Assembly: GCA_034433995.1 (NCBI GenBank)
Contig: DAOTZU010000122.1
Coordinates: 1-21,592, forward strand
Reading direction: 5' to 3'
DNA length: 21,592 nucleotides
Source: DAOTZU01 sp034433995
Lineage (GTDB): Bacteria; Chloroflexota; Anaerolineae; UBA1429
Both the position numbers and the translations under genes were made by a program. Positions 14,608 to 20,765 of the stretch are shown piece by piece. The first letter of the stretch is position 1; the number at the start of each line of letters is the position of its first letter. A model generated the notes under the pieces. That model was not told the origin of the DNA, made no database searches, and worked only from the letters and a program-made list of their open reading frames with translations.

Positions 14608-16122
14608 ATGGCCTCTTTTATTGCAGCGGTGGACCAGGGCACCACGGGCAGCCGTTGTTTGATCTTGGATCCTTTGGGGCGCATCGTCGCGACGGCTTAT
14701 GAGGAACACCGGCAGCTCTTCCCCCGGCCGGGCTGGGTGGAGCACGATCCGCTGGAGATCTGGCACAAGGTGGCAAGCGTCCTCCGGGGCGCTTTGGCCC
14801 AAAGCGCGGTGGCGGCGCAGGACCTGGCCGCCCTGGGGATCACCAACCAACGGGAGACGGTGGTCGTCTGGGATCGGGCGACGGGCCGTCCGTACTATAA
14901 CGCCATCGTCTGGCAATGCACCCGCACCCGCGAGATCTGTCGGCAATTGGTGGCACAGGGGTACGAGGACATGGTGCGCCGCAAGACCGGCCTGGTCATC
15001 GCCACCTATTTTTCAGGGCCCAAAATCGCCTGGTTGCTGGATAACATCCCCGGCCTACGCGCCCTGGCCGAGCGCGGCGAGGCCATCTGCGGCACGATGG
15101 ATACCTGGCTGATCTGGAACCTCACCGGAGGGCCACGGGGTGGCGCCCATATTACCGATATCACCAATGCCTCGCGCACCATGTTATTGAATCTGCACAC
15201 CCTAGATTGGGATGAGGAGCTGCTGGCCATGCTCAGGATCCCGCGGGCGATGTTGCCGGCCATCCGCCCCTCCAGCGACTGCGCCCTTTACGGTTTGACC
15301 ATGTCCGATGGACCCCTGGGCGCAAAAGTGCCCGTGTGTGGCGCTTTGGGCGATCAGCAGGCGGCCTTGGTGGGCCAGGCGTGTTTTTCCCCCGGCGAGG
15401 CCAAGAATACCTACGGCACCGGCTCCTTCCTGCTCCTCAACACCGGAGAGGTGCCTCGCCCCTCGCCCAGTGGCCTGCTCACCACCGTGGCCTATGGGTT
15501 GGAGCCCGGCCGTTGCCATTACGCCTTGGAGGGTTCCATCGCCATCACCGGCGCGGCGGTGCAGTGGCTGAGGGATAATCTCGGCCTGATCCGTAACGCC
15601 GCCGAGACGGAGGCCATCGCCGGCTCGGTGGATGATGCCGGCGGCATCTACTTTGTGCCCGCCTTCTCCGGCCTTTTCGCCCCCCATTGGGATATGGATG
15701 CCCGCGGCGTCATCGTGGGTTTGACGCGCTATGTGACCAAGGCGCACCTGGTGCGGGCCACGTTGGAGGCGATCTGCTACCAGACCCGCGAGGTGGTGGA
15801 GGCGATGGAGGCCGATGCCGGCATCCCGCTGCGCGCTCTGAAGGTGGATGGCGGGGCGGTGGTCAACAATTTGCTCATGCAGTTGCAGGCCGATATCCTG
15901 GGCGTGCCCGTCATTCGGCCCACCGTGCGCGAGACCACCGCCCTGGGCGCGGCCTATATGGCGGGGCTGGCCGTGGGGGTGTGGCGCAACCTGGACGAGC
16001 TGCGCCGCAACTGGGGCGTGGAGCGGATCTTTCAGCCGGAATGGCCGGAGGAGCGCCGCGCTCAAGGGTATCGTGGCTGGAAGCGGGCGGTGGAGCGGGC
16101 CAAAGGATGGGCGGAAGGATGA
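14608..16122 (+). CDS. glpK: Glycerol kinase
   Basis: Cytoplasmic FGGY-family kinase, ATP + glycerol to sn-glycerol-3-phosphate, 504 residues (the usual size is about 500). Landmarks are AAVDQGTTGSRCLILD at the N-terminus (phosphate-binding loop), FPRPGWVEHDPLEIW, GITNQRETVVVWDRATGRP, WLIWNLTGG, GALGDQQAALVGQ with the catalytic Asp, NTYGTGSFLL, and LKVDGGAVVNNLLMQLQAD with the C-terminal FGGY signature region. Start ATG 14608 has GGGAGGAG seven bases upstream; the in-frame ATG at 14578 would extend it without a site. The loop that in PTS-regulated Gram-positive enzymes carries a phosphorylatable His reads YGLTMSDGPLGAKV here, with no His, so HPr control is unlikely. It overlaps the next gene in an ATGA. 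Confidence 0.97.
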   Translation: MASFIAAVDQGTTGSRCLILDPLGRIVATAYEEHRQLFPRPGWVEHDPLEIWHKVASVLRGALAQSAVAAQDLAALGITNQRETVVVWDRATGRPYYNAIVWQCTRTREICRQLVAQGYEDMVRRKTGLVIATYFSGPKIAWLLDNIPGLRALAERGEAICGTMDTWLIWNLTGGPRGGAHITDITNASRTMLLNLHTLDWDEELLAMLRIPRAMLPAIRPSSDCALYGLTMSDGPLGAKVPVCGALGDQQAALVGQACFSPGEAKNTYGTGSFLLLNTGEVPRPSPSGLLTTVAYGLEPGRCHYALEGSIAITGAAVQWLRDNLGLIRNAAETEAIAGSVDDAGGIYFVPAFSGLFAPHWDMDARGVIVGLTRYVTKAHLVRATLEAICYQTREVVEAMEADAGIPLRALKVDGGAVVNNLLMQLQADILGVPVIRPTVRETTALGAAYMAGLAVGVWRNLDELRRNWGVERIFQPEWPEERRAQGYRGWKRAVERAKGWAEG

Positions 16123-17567
16123 ACGCTTACGATGTGATCATCATCGGCGCCGGCGTGGTGGGCAGCTTGATCGCCCGGGCCCTCTCGCGCTACCGGCTGC
16201 GGATCGCGCTATTGGACAAGGCCTCCGATGTGGGCGAGGGCACCACCAAGGCCAACTCGGCCGTGGTGCACGCCGGCTATGATGCCAAACCGGGCACACT
16301 GAAGGCCAACCTGAACGTGGCCGGCAACGCCATGTTCGACCGGGTGTGCGCCGAGCTGGATGTGGAGTTCAAACGTTGCGGCACCTACGTGGTGGCTTTC
16401 AGCGAGGAGGAGCTGCGCACCTTGGGCGAGCTGTATGAGCGGGGCCAACGCAACGGCGTGACGGGCCTCGCCCTCGTCGGCGCGGAGGAGGTGCGTCGCC
16501 GCGAGCCGGCCTTGAGCGACCGCGCCTTGGGCGCCCTCCATGCCGCCACGGGGGGCATCGTGGATCCTTTCGCCCTCTGCTTCGGCGCGGCGGAAAACGC
16601 GGTGCAGAACGGCGTGGAGCTGTTCCTGGAGACCGAGGTGGTGGGCTTTGTGCGCCAAGGAGACAAGATCGCCGGCGTGCTGACTCCTCGCGGGCCCCTC
16701 GCCTCTCGCTGGGCGATCATTGCCGCCGGCCTGTGGGCCGATGATCTGCTGCACCGGGCCGGCCTGAACACCCTGCGCATCACCCCGCGCAAGGGAGAGT
16801 ATTTCGTTTTGGATAAAATCGCCGGCGACCTGGTGCGCTCGGTCCTTTTCCCCTGCCCCACGCCGGTGAGCAAGGGGATCGTGGTGGCGCCCACGGTCCA
16901 CGGCAACCTGCTTTTGGGCCCCAACGCCAACAACACTCTTTCGAAGGAGGACCTGAGCACCACGGCGGCAGGTTTGAACGAGGTCATGGCCGGCGCCCTA
17001 AAGTTGGTGCCTGGCCTGGACCCGCGCACCATCATCCGCACCTTTGCCGGGCTGCGGGCAGCGGGGAACACCGGCGATTTCGTCATCGAGATCCCCCACG
17101 GTGTGGAGGGCCTCCTGGTGCTGGCGGGGATCGAATCCCCGGGGCTGACGGCCGCGCCGGCCATCGCCGAGCACGTGGTTGGCCTGTTGGGCGAGGCGGG
17201 GCTGGAGCTGCATCCGCGGGAGGATTACAACCCCATCCGCAAGGGGATTCCCCGCTTCGGGCGCCTTGCGCGGGAGGAGCAGGAGGCCCTCATCGCCCAG
17301 GATCCGCGCTACGGCAACATCGTCTGTCGCTGCGAGATGGTGACCGAGGCCGAGGTGGTGGCCGCCTGCCACGGGCCCATCCCCGCCCGCACTTACGATG
17401 CCCTCAAGCGGCGCACCCGCATCGGCAGCGGCCGCTGCCAGGGCGCTTTCGATACGCCGCTGGTGATCCAGATCATGTCCCGGGAGCTGGGCCTTTCGCC
17501 GTTGGCTCTGACCAAGAAGGGCGGCTGCTCCTTCCTCCTGGCCCGCGAGACCAAGGAGGTGGCCTGA
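16119..17567 (+). CDS. glpA: FAD-dependent glycerol-3-phosphate dehydrogenase with BFD-type [2Fe-2S] domain (GlpA-like)
   Basis: Flavoprotein of 482 residues expected to oxidise glycerol-3-phosphate to dihydroxyacetone phosphate. The N-terminal FAD fold is YDVIIIGAGVVGSLIARAL (4-22), followed by the DAO-family core (NSAVVHAGYDAKPGTLKA; ITPRKGEYFVLD; FAGLRAAGNTGDFVIE). The C-terminal domain (about 395-455) is the BFD-like iron-sulfur module seen in GlpA-type and related dehydrogenases, with Cys403, Cys405 and Cys440. The fourth cysteine, expected in GRCQGxFC, is Asp445 here (codon GAT at 17451). ATG 16119 overlaps the glpK stop; the long open frame from 15687 is out of frame with glpK and not coding. 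It probably works with the next two gene products as one electron-transfer complex. No membrane span is visible. Confidence 0.9.
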   Translation: MNAYDVIIIGAGVVGSLIARALSRYRLRIALLDKASDVGEGTTKANSAVVHAGYDAKPGTLKANLNVAGNAMFDRVCAELDVEFKRCGTYVVAFSEEELRTLGELYERGQRNGVTGLALVGAEEVRRREPALSDRALGALHAATGGIVDPFALCFGAAENAVQNGVELFLETEVVGFVRQGDKIAGVLTPRGPLASRWAIIAAGLWADDLLHRAGLNTLRITPRKGEYFVLDKIAGDLVRSVLFPCPTPVSKGIVVAPTVHGNLLLGPNANNTLSKEDLSTTAAGLNEVMAGALKLVPGLDPRTIIRTFAGLRAAGNTGDFVIEIPHGVEGLLVLAGIESPGLTAAPAIAEHVVGLLGEAGLELHPREDYNPIRKGIPRFGRLAREEQEALIAQDPRYGNIVCRCEMVTEAEVVAACHGPIPARTYDALKRRTRIGSGRCQGAFDTPLVIQIMSRELGLSPLALTKKGGCSFLLARETKEVA

Positions 17568-18838
17568 TGCGACGCCTCCCCTGCGATGTGTTGGTCATCG
17601 GCAGCGGCCCGGCGGGCCTGGCCGCCGCCTTGCGCGCCCGCGAGGCCGGCGCCGGGCGGGTAGTGGTGGTGGAGCGCAACGCCGAGCTGGGCGGCATCCT
17701 GCCGCAATGCATCCACAACGGGTTCGGTTTGCACATCTTTCAAAGTGATCTTACCGGGCCGGAATACGCTGGCCGCTGGATCCGCCGGGCGCAGGGCGCG
17801 GGGGTAGAGTTCTTGACCCGGACCATGGTTTTGGAGCTCAACCCGGATTTGACCGCCATCGCCGCCAACGGCCGCCTGGGCCTGGTGGAGGTCTCGGCCA
17901 AGGCCATCGTCTTGGCCACGGGCTGCCGGGAGCGCCCACGGGGGGCGTTGGCCATCCCTGGAAGCCGCCCGGCCGGCGTCTATACCGCCGGCACGGCCCA
18001 GCGCTTGGTCAATATGGAGGGGTATATGCCGGGGCGGCGGTTCGTCATCCTCGGCTCGGGGGATATCGGCATGATCATGGCCCGCCGCTTGACCTTGGAA
18101 GGGGCAGAGGTGGCGGCGGTGGTGGAGATCTTGCCCTATGTCAGCGGTTTGCGGCGTAATGTGGTGCAATGTCTGCACGATTTCCAGATCCCCTTGTACC
18201 TGTGCACCACCGTCACCGAGGTTTTGGGCCGGGAGCGGGTGCAGGCGGTGCGGCTGAGCCAGGTGGATGCCCAATGGCGGCCCCTTCCCGAGACCCAGCG
18301 GGAGCTGGCCTGCGATACGCTGCTCCTTTCGGTGGGCTTGATCCCAGAGAACGAGCTTTCCCGCCGGGCCGGCGTGGAGATGGACCCGATCACCGGTGGC
18401 CCCGTGGTGGATGAGCGCTTTGCCACCAACATCCCCGGCATCTTTGCCGCGGGGAACGCCCTGCACGTCTATGACCTGGTGGATTGGGTGACCGAGAGCG
18501 CCCTGCGGGCGGGCCAATCTGCTGCCGAGTACGCCTGCCACGGGCCGCGGCCGGCCTCGCGGGCCCTGCCCGTGGTGGCGGGGGAGAATGTGCGCCATGT
18601 GGTGCCCCAGCGGGTGCATGCGGATGCGGTGGCGGAGGGGGGCGTGCAGTTGGAATGCCGCGCTCGCCAGCCCATGGAGGAGGCCGTCCGCGCCGAGGTC
18701 TTGGCGGGAGATAAGGTTTTGCTCTCTCAACGTCTGCGCTATGCCCGGCCCTCGGAGATGATCGTTTTGCCCCTGGAGGCTTCGTTGGCGCCCCGTTTGG
18801 CCGAGGCCGAGGCATTGCAGGTGCGCATCGTGCGCTGA
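17567..18838 (+). CDS. FAD/NAD(P)-dependent oxidoreductase of the glycerol-3-phosphate operon
   Basis: Two-dinucleotide-binding-domain flavoprotein of 423 residues. FAD motif VLVIGSGPAGLAAAL (9-23), the group-specific LPQCIHNGFGLHIF, ATGCRERPRG, VPG-like AIPGSRPAGVYTAGTAQ, the second Rossmann motif VILGSGDIGMIMARRLT, and a final FAD motif NIPGIFAAGNALHVYDLVD. This is the usual partner of a GlpA-like dehydrogenase and DUF1667 protein in Firmicutes, Thermotogae and related bacteria, and probably passes electrons between the dehydrogenase and NAD(P) or another carrier. It is not homologous in obvious detail to E. coli GlpB, so no symbol is given. The start ATG 17567 forms a TGATG overlap with the previous stop and has a perfect AAGGAGGT site six bases upstream. 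Confidence 0.88.
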   Translation: MRRLPCDVLVIGSGPAGLAAALRAREAGAGRVVVVERNAELGGILPQCIHNGFGLHIFQSDLTGPEYAGRWIRRAQGAGVEFLTRTMVLELNPDLTAIAANGRLGLVEVSAKAIVLATGCRERPRGALAIPGSRPAGVYTAGTAQRLVNMEGYMPGRRFVILGSGDIGMIMARRLTLEGAEVAAVVEILPYVSGLRRNVVQCLHDFQIPLYLCTTVTEVLGRERVQAVRLSQVDAQWRPLPETQRELACDTLLLSVGLIPENELSRRAGVEMDPITGGPVVDERFATNIPGIFAAGNALHVYDLVDWVTESALRAGQSAAEYACHGPRPASRALPVVAGENVRHVVPQRVHADAVAEGGVQLECRARQPMEEAVRAEVLAGDKVLLSQRLRYARPSEMIVLPLEASLAPRLAEAEALQVRIVR

Positions 18839-18851
18839 AGGGAGGGGCTCT

Positions 18852-19262
18852 TTGGCCGAGCAACGTCACTTTATCTGTATCACCTGTCCGGTGGGCTGCA
18901 ACCTCGAGGCCACGGTGGAGGGGAACGACATCGTCGCGCTGCAGGGGCAGGCCTGCAAGCGGGGGGCCGCCTTTGTCCGGGAGGAGCTGAGGGCGCCCAA
19001 ACGGATGTTGACCACCACCGTGCGGATCGAGGGCGGCACGTTGCCGCTGCTACCGGTGCGCTCGGCGGCGCCTTTGCCCAAGGGGATGATCTTGCAGGTG
19101 GCCCAGCTGCTGCGCCAGGTGCGGCTCAAGGCGCCCGTGGCCGAGGGGCAGGTGATCTTGGCCAACGTCTTGGACACGGGGGTGGATATTATTGCCAGCC
19201 GCGACCTGCCCCAGGCGGGCCAGGAGGAGGGGGCGCCGGGAGCGGCAGGGATGGAGGGCTAG
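18852..19262 (+). CDS. DUF1667 small cysteine protein of the glycerol-3-phosphate operon
   Basis: Protein of 136 residues. The N-terminus has a compact four-cysteine set: Cys9, Cys12, Cys16 (FICITCPVGCNLEA) and Cys35 (GQACKRG), which is the DUF1667 pattern and looks like a metal or iron-sulfur site. The rest (LTTTVRIEGGTLPLLPVRSAAPLPKGMI and a short helical stretch) matches the family; the last 15 residues are Gly/Ala/Glu-rich. Its function is not established; it nearly always sits beside the GlpA-like and FAD oxidoreductase genes, which suggests an electron-transfer subunit. The start is TTG 18852 with GGGAGGGG upstream, 13 bases after the previous stop. Its 3' end overlaps the convergent gene by 4 bases. 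Confidence 0.85.
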   Translation: MAEQRHFICITCPVGCNLEATVEGNDIVALQGQACKRGAAFVREELRAPKRMLTTTVRIEGGTLPLLPVRSAAPLPKGMILQVAQLLRQVRLKAPVAEGQVILANVLDTGVDIIASRDLPQAGQEEGAPGAAGMEG

Positions 19263-19588
19263 ACCGTCTGCAAGCGCTTGATCCAGGCCAAAGGCTGGCC
19301 CAGGCGCAGGCCAAGGGTCCAGTAGCCCAAAACCAGGCCCAGCTCCCAGCGCGCGCCGAGGATGAGCCGCACTTGCGGGGGCACGAACTGATAGGCCGAG
19401 AGGTGTTGCGCCGGGGTGTAGCTTATTACCAGCGCCCAGGTGTAGTAGGCGCGCCGGGTTTGGGGGAGATAGGCCACCAGCCGACCTCCCAGGCGCCAAA
19501 GGGTGGTGGTCCGCTCGCGGTCAACGCGCAGCCAGATAAAGGATGCTACCCGATCCACCGGCCGATACTGCTCATTCAAGATCAACAT
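19259..19588 (-). CDS. Unrecognised 109-residue protein
   Basis: I do not recognise this protein. ATG 19588 is chosen because GGGGGAG lies six bases upstream; the longer open frame to 19954 has a proline/arginine-rich start typical of non-coding GC-rich sequence. The protein is rich in Trp, Tyr, Arg and Leu. It looks beta-strand-rich in the first half (VASFIWLRVDRERTTTLWRLGGRLVAYL) and mildly hydrophobic in the second (LILGARWELGLVLGYWTLGL), perhaps a small wrapped domain rather than a true membrane span. It is convergent with the DUF1667 gene and lies downstream, on the same strand, of a possible small membrane protein. No function is proposed. Confidence 0.6.
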   Translation of the reverse strand: MLILNEQYRPVDRVASFIWLRVDRERTTTLWRLGGRLVAYLPQTRRAYYTWALVISYTPAQHLSAYQFVPPQVRLILGARWELGLVLGYWTLGLRLGQPLAWIKRLQTV

Positions 19589-19677
19589 CGGTTCTCCCCC
19601 AACCGGCCAAGAGATTGATCGCTGTGCAGGAGCTCTCAGCTCTACTCTAGCATGGGGCCGGAGGGGGCGCGTAAAGG

Positions 19678-19701
19678 CAGCTTTAAGGTGGGATAAAGCT
19701 G
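19678..19701. repeat. 8-bp perfect inverted repeat, 8-bp spacer
   Basis: Arms CAGCTTTA (19678-19685) and TAAAGCTG (19694-19701) flank AGGTGGGA. It lies in the 131-bp gap between the small membrane protein and the unrecognised protein gene, about 90 bases upstream of the latter's start. No T-run follows on either strand, so a regulatory site or an mRNA hairpin is likelier than a terminator. I see no other clear feature in that gap. Confidence 0.45.
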
Positions 19702-19719
19702 GCCTAAGATCGGGTTGTG

Positions 19720-19947
19720 CTATTCCCACCACCAACGGGGCCCTGCGGCGACGCCCCTCCGCAGCCGGCCGAAGCCGAGGATGGGACGGGCGAGCAGGGC
19801 GCTGCGCTGGACGCGCCGCCGCGGAATGGAGCGCCTGGGCGCCCAAGGGCGCGGCCTGCGCCCGGCGGGGGGCCGGTGGGGCCATGCTGGGGCGTCCACG
19901 CCGGCCAGGAGGAGGAGCATGATGACGGCCAGGGCGATGAATTCCAT
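19720..19947 (-). CDS. Possible small membrane protein (75 residues)
   Basis: A short reading frame beginning with an N-terminal hydrophobic helix (residues about 2-17, EFIALAVIMLLLLAGV) and continuing with a proline- and arginine-rich tail. It is supported by an AGGAG site seven bases before ATG 19947 and by a strong promoter directly upstream (19982-20010). Against it, the tail has the composition of unconstrained GC-rich sequence and I recognise no family. The N-terminal helix plus basic tail could be a small membrane-anchored protein; the true product may also be only the leader part of a regulatory transcript. It diverges from the bicupin gene across a long inverted repeat. Confidence 0.45.
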   Translation of the reverse strand: MEFIALAVIMLLLLAGVDAPAWPHRPPAGRRPRPWAPRRSIPRRRVQRSALLARPILGFGRLRRGVAAGPRWWWE

Positions 19948-19959
19948 AGTCCATCTCCT

Positions 19960-20003
19960 ATTGGAACATTTGTGCTAACCCATCATAGCACAAATGTTCC
20001 AAT
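19960..20003. repeat. Perfect 18-bp-arm inverted repeat (probable operator)
   Basis: Left arm ATTGGAACATTTGTGCTA (19960-19977) and right arm (19986-20003) are perfect reverse complements around the 8-base centre ACCCATCA. It lies in the 85-bp gap between the divergent small membrane protein and bicupin genes. The -10 box of the minus-strand promoter falls in its centre and the predicted transcription start in its left arm. A terminator role is unlikely because neither flanking gene is transcribed into it. Each arm also holds an imperfect dyad, GAAC-N4-GTGC. Confidence 0.85.
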
Positions 20004-20010
20004 TTGGCAA
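19982..20010 (-). promoter_or_regulatory. Strong extended -10 promoter, minus strand
   Basis: On the minus strand: -35 TTGCCA (20010-20005), 17-base spacer, extended -10 TGC-TATGAT (TATGAT at 19987-19982). The start would be near 19975, about 28 bases before ATG 19947. The promoter is embedded in the inverted repeat 19960-20003, which implies repression by a dimeric or tetrameric regulator. I see no equally good promoter for the bicupin on the plus strand. Confidence 0.6.
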
Positions 20011-20032
20011 ATTTTTCGGGGGAGCCGTTTGC

Positions 20033-20731
20033 ATGGTTTGGTACAAAGTGAGCCTGGCCTCTGCGGCCCAGAAATTGACCCAACCCTTTGTCATGAGCAA
20101 GATCGCCCAGGTGGATCATTTCGCCGTCTATTTCTACCTGTGCTCTGGGGTGGTGGCGCGCCACAGCCACAGCACCAACGACGAGCTGTTCTACGTCTAT
20201 CGAGGTTTGCTGAGCCTGGATACGGATTGGGGGCCCAGCACGTTGGGGGAGCATGAATGCGCTGTGGTGCCACGGGGGGTGGGCCACAGCTCGGGCTCGG
20301 TGTTAGAGACCTTGGTGTTGCTCTTTCAGGCCCAGGGGGAGCCGGAGCGCCGGAACGGCCATGGGCGCTTGTCGGCGGAGGAGCGGCGTGATACCCTCCC
20401 CAAGTATGGGCCGTTGGAGGAAGCGGCGCGGCTGAGCCGTCCCTTTGCGCCGCTCCCTTTGGCGCAGGTGGACGAGATGTCGCTGCGCGTCCTCTGGGCC
20501 GAAGGCGAGACACGGTGGCATCTGCACACGGCCCATGATGAGCTGCTCTGGGTGATCGAGGGTGGCCTGGAGGTGAGCTGCGAGCTGGGCCCGCTGAAGG
20601 TGGCGCAGGATGAGCTGGTGGTGGTGCCCCGGGGCCGCATCCATCGCCTTGTCTCAAAAGAGTATACGGTGGTGGTATCGCTCATCCATGGCGAAGTGGC
20701 GCCAGAGAGGCAAATGGAGCCCTCGGATTGA
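20033..20731 (+). CDS. Bicupin (two cupin domains), unknown substrate
   Basis: Cytoplasmic protein of 232 residues made of two tandem cupin beta-barrels. Domain 1 (about 20-105) has metal ligands His44, His46, Glu51 and His85 (HSHSTNDELFYVYRG; VVPRGVGHSS). Domain 2 (about 140-225) has His163, His165, Glu170 and His204 (HLHTAHDELLWVIEG; VVPRGRIHRL). Both sites are complete, so both domains could bind a divalent metal; the parallel phrases point to an internal duplication. ATG 20033 has GGGGAG eight bases upstream. The earlier in-frame ATG 19994 lies inside the right arm of the inverted repeat and has no ribosome site. It is a single-gene unit ending in a terminator hairpin. The substrate or role (sugar isomerase-like, dioxygenase-like or sensor) cannot be read. 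Confidence 0.85.
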   Translation: MVWYKVSLASAAQKLTQPFVMSKIAQVDHFAVYFYLCSGVVARHSHSTNDELFYVYRGLLSLDTDWGPSTLGEHECAVVPRGVGHSSGSVLETLVLLFQAQGEPERRNGHGRLSAEERRDTLPKYGPLEEAARLSRPFAPLPLAQVDEMSLRVLWAEGETRWHLHTAHDELLWVIEGGLEVSCELGPLKVAQDELVVVPRGRIHRLVSKEYTVVVSLIHGEVAPERQMEPSD

Positions 20732-20743
20732 GCGCGGCCGGGC

Positions 20744-20765
20744 CGGCATCACAGGATGCCGTTTT
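20744..20765 (+). terminator. Rho-independent terminator of the bicupin gene
   Basis: Stem CGGCATC (20744-20750), loop ACAG, stem GATGCCG (20755-20761), followed by TTTT. It lies 13 bases after the bicupin stop and overlaps the last codon and stop of the convergent kinase gene. The T-run is short, so termination may be partial. Confidence 0.55.

Noticed and set aside
15687..16118. N-terminal extension of the GlpA-like dehydrogenase
   Set aside because: Out-of-frame shadow of glpK; the FAD-binding start is at 16119.
17393..18730. Minus-strand open frame of 445 codons
   Set aside because: Opposite the clear FAD oxidoreductase gene; the product is His/Gly/Pro-rich without domain pattern.
19961..20002. 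Reading the inverted-repeat arms as Gram-positive-type LexA boxes (GAAC-N4-GTTC)
   Set aside because: Each arm has GTGC instead of GTTC and neither adjacent gene is a DNA-repair gene, so the match is too weak to claim.
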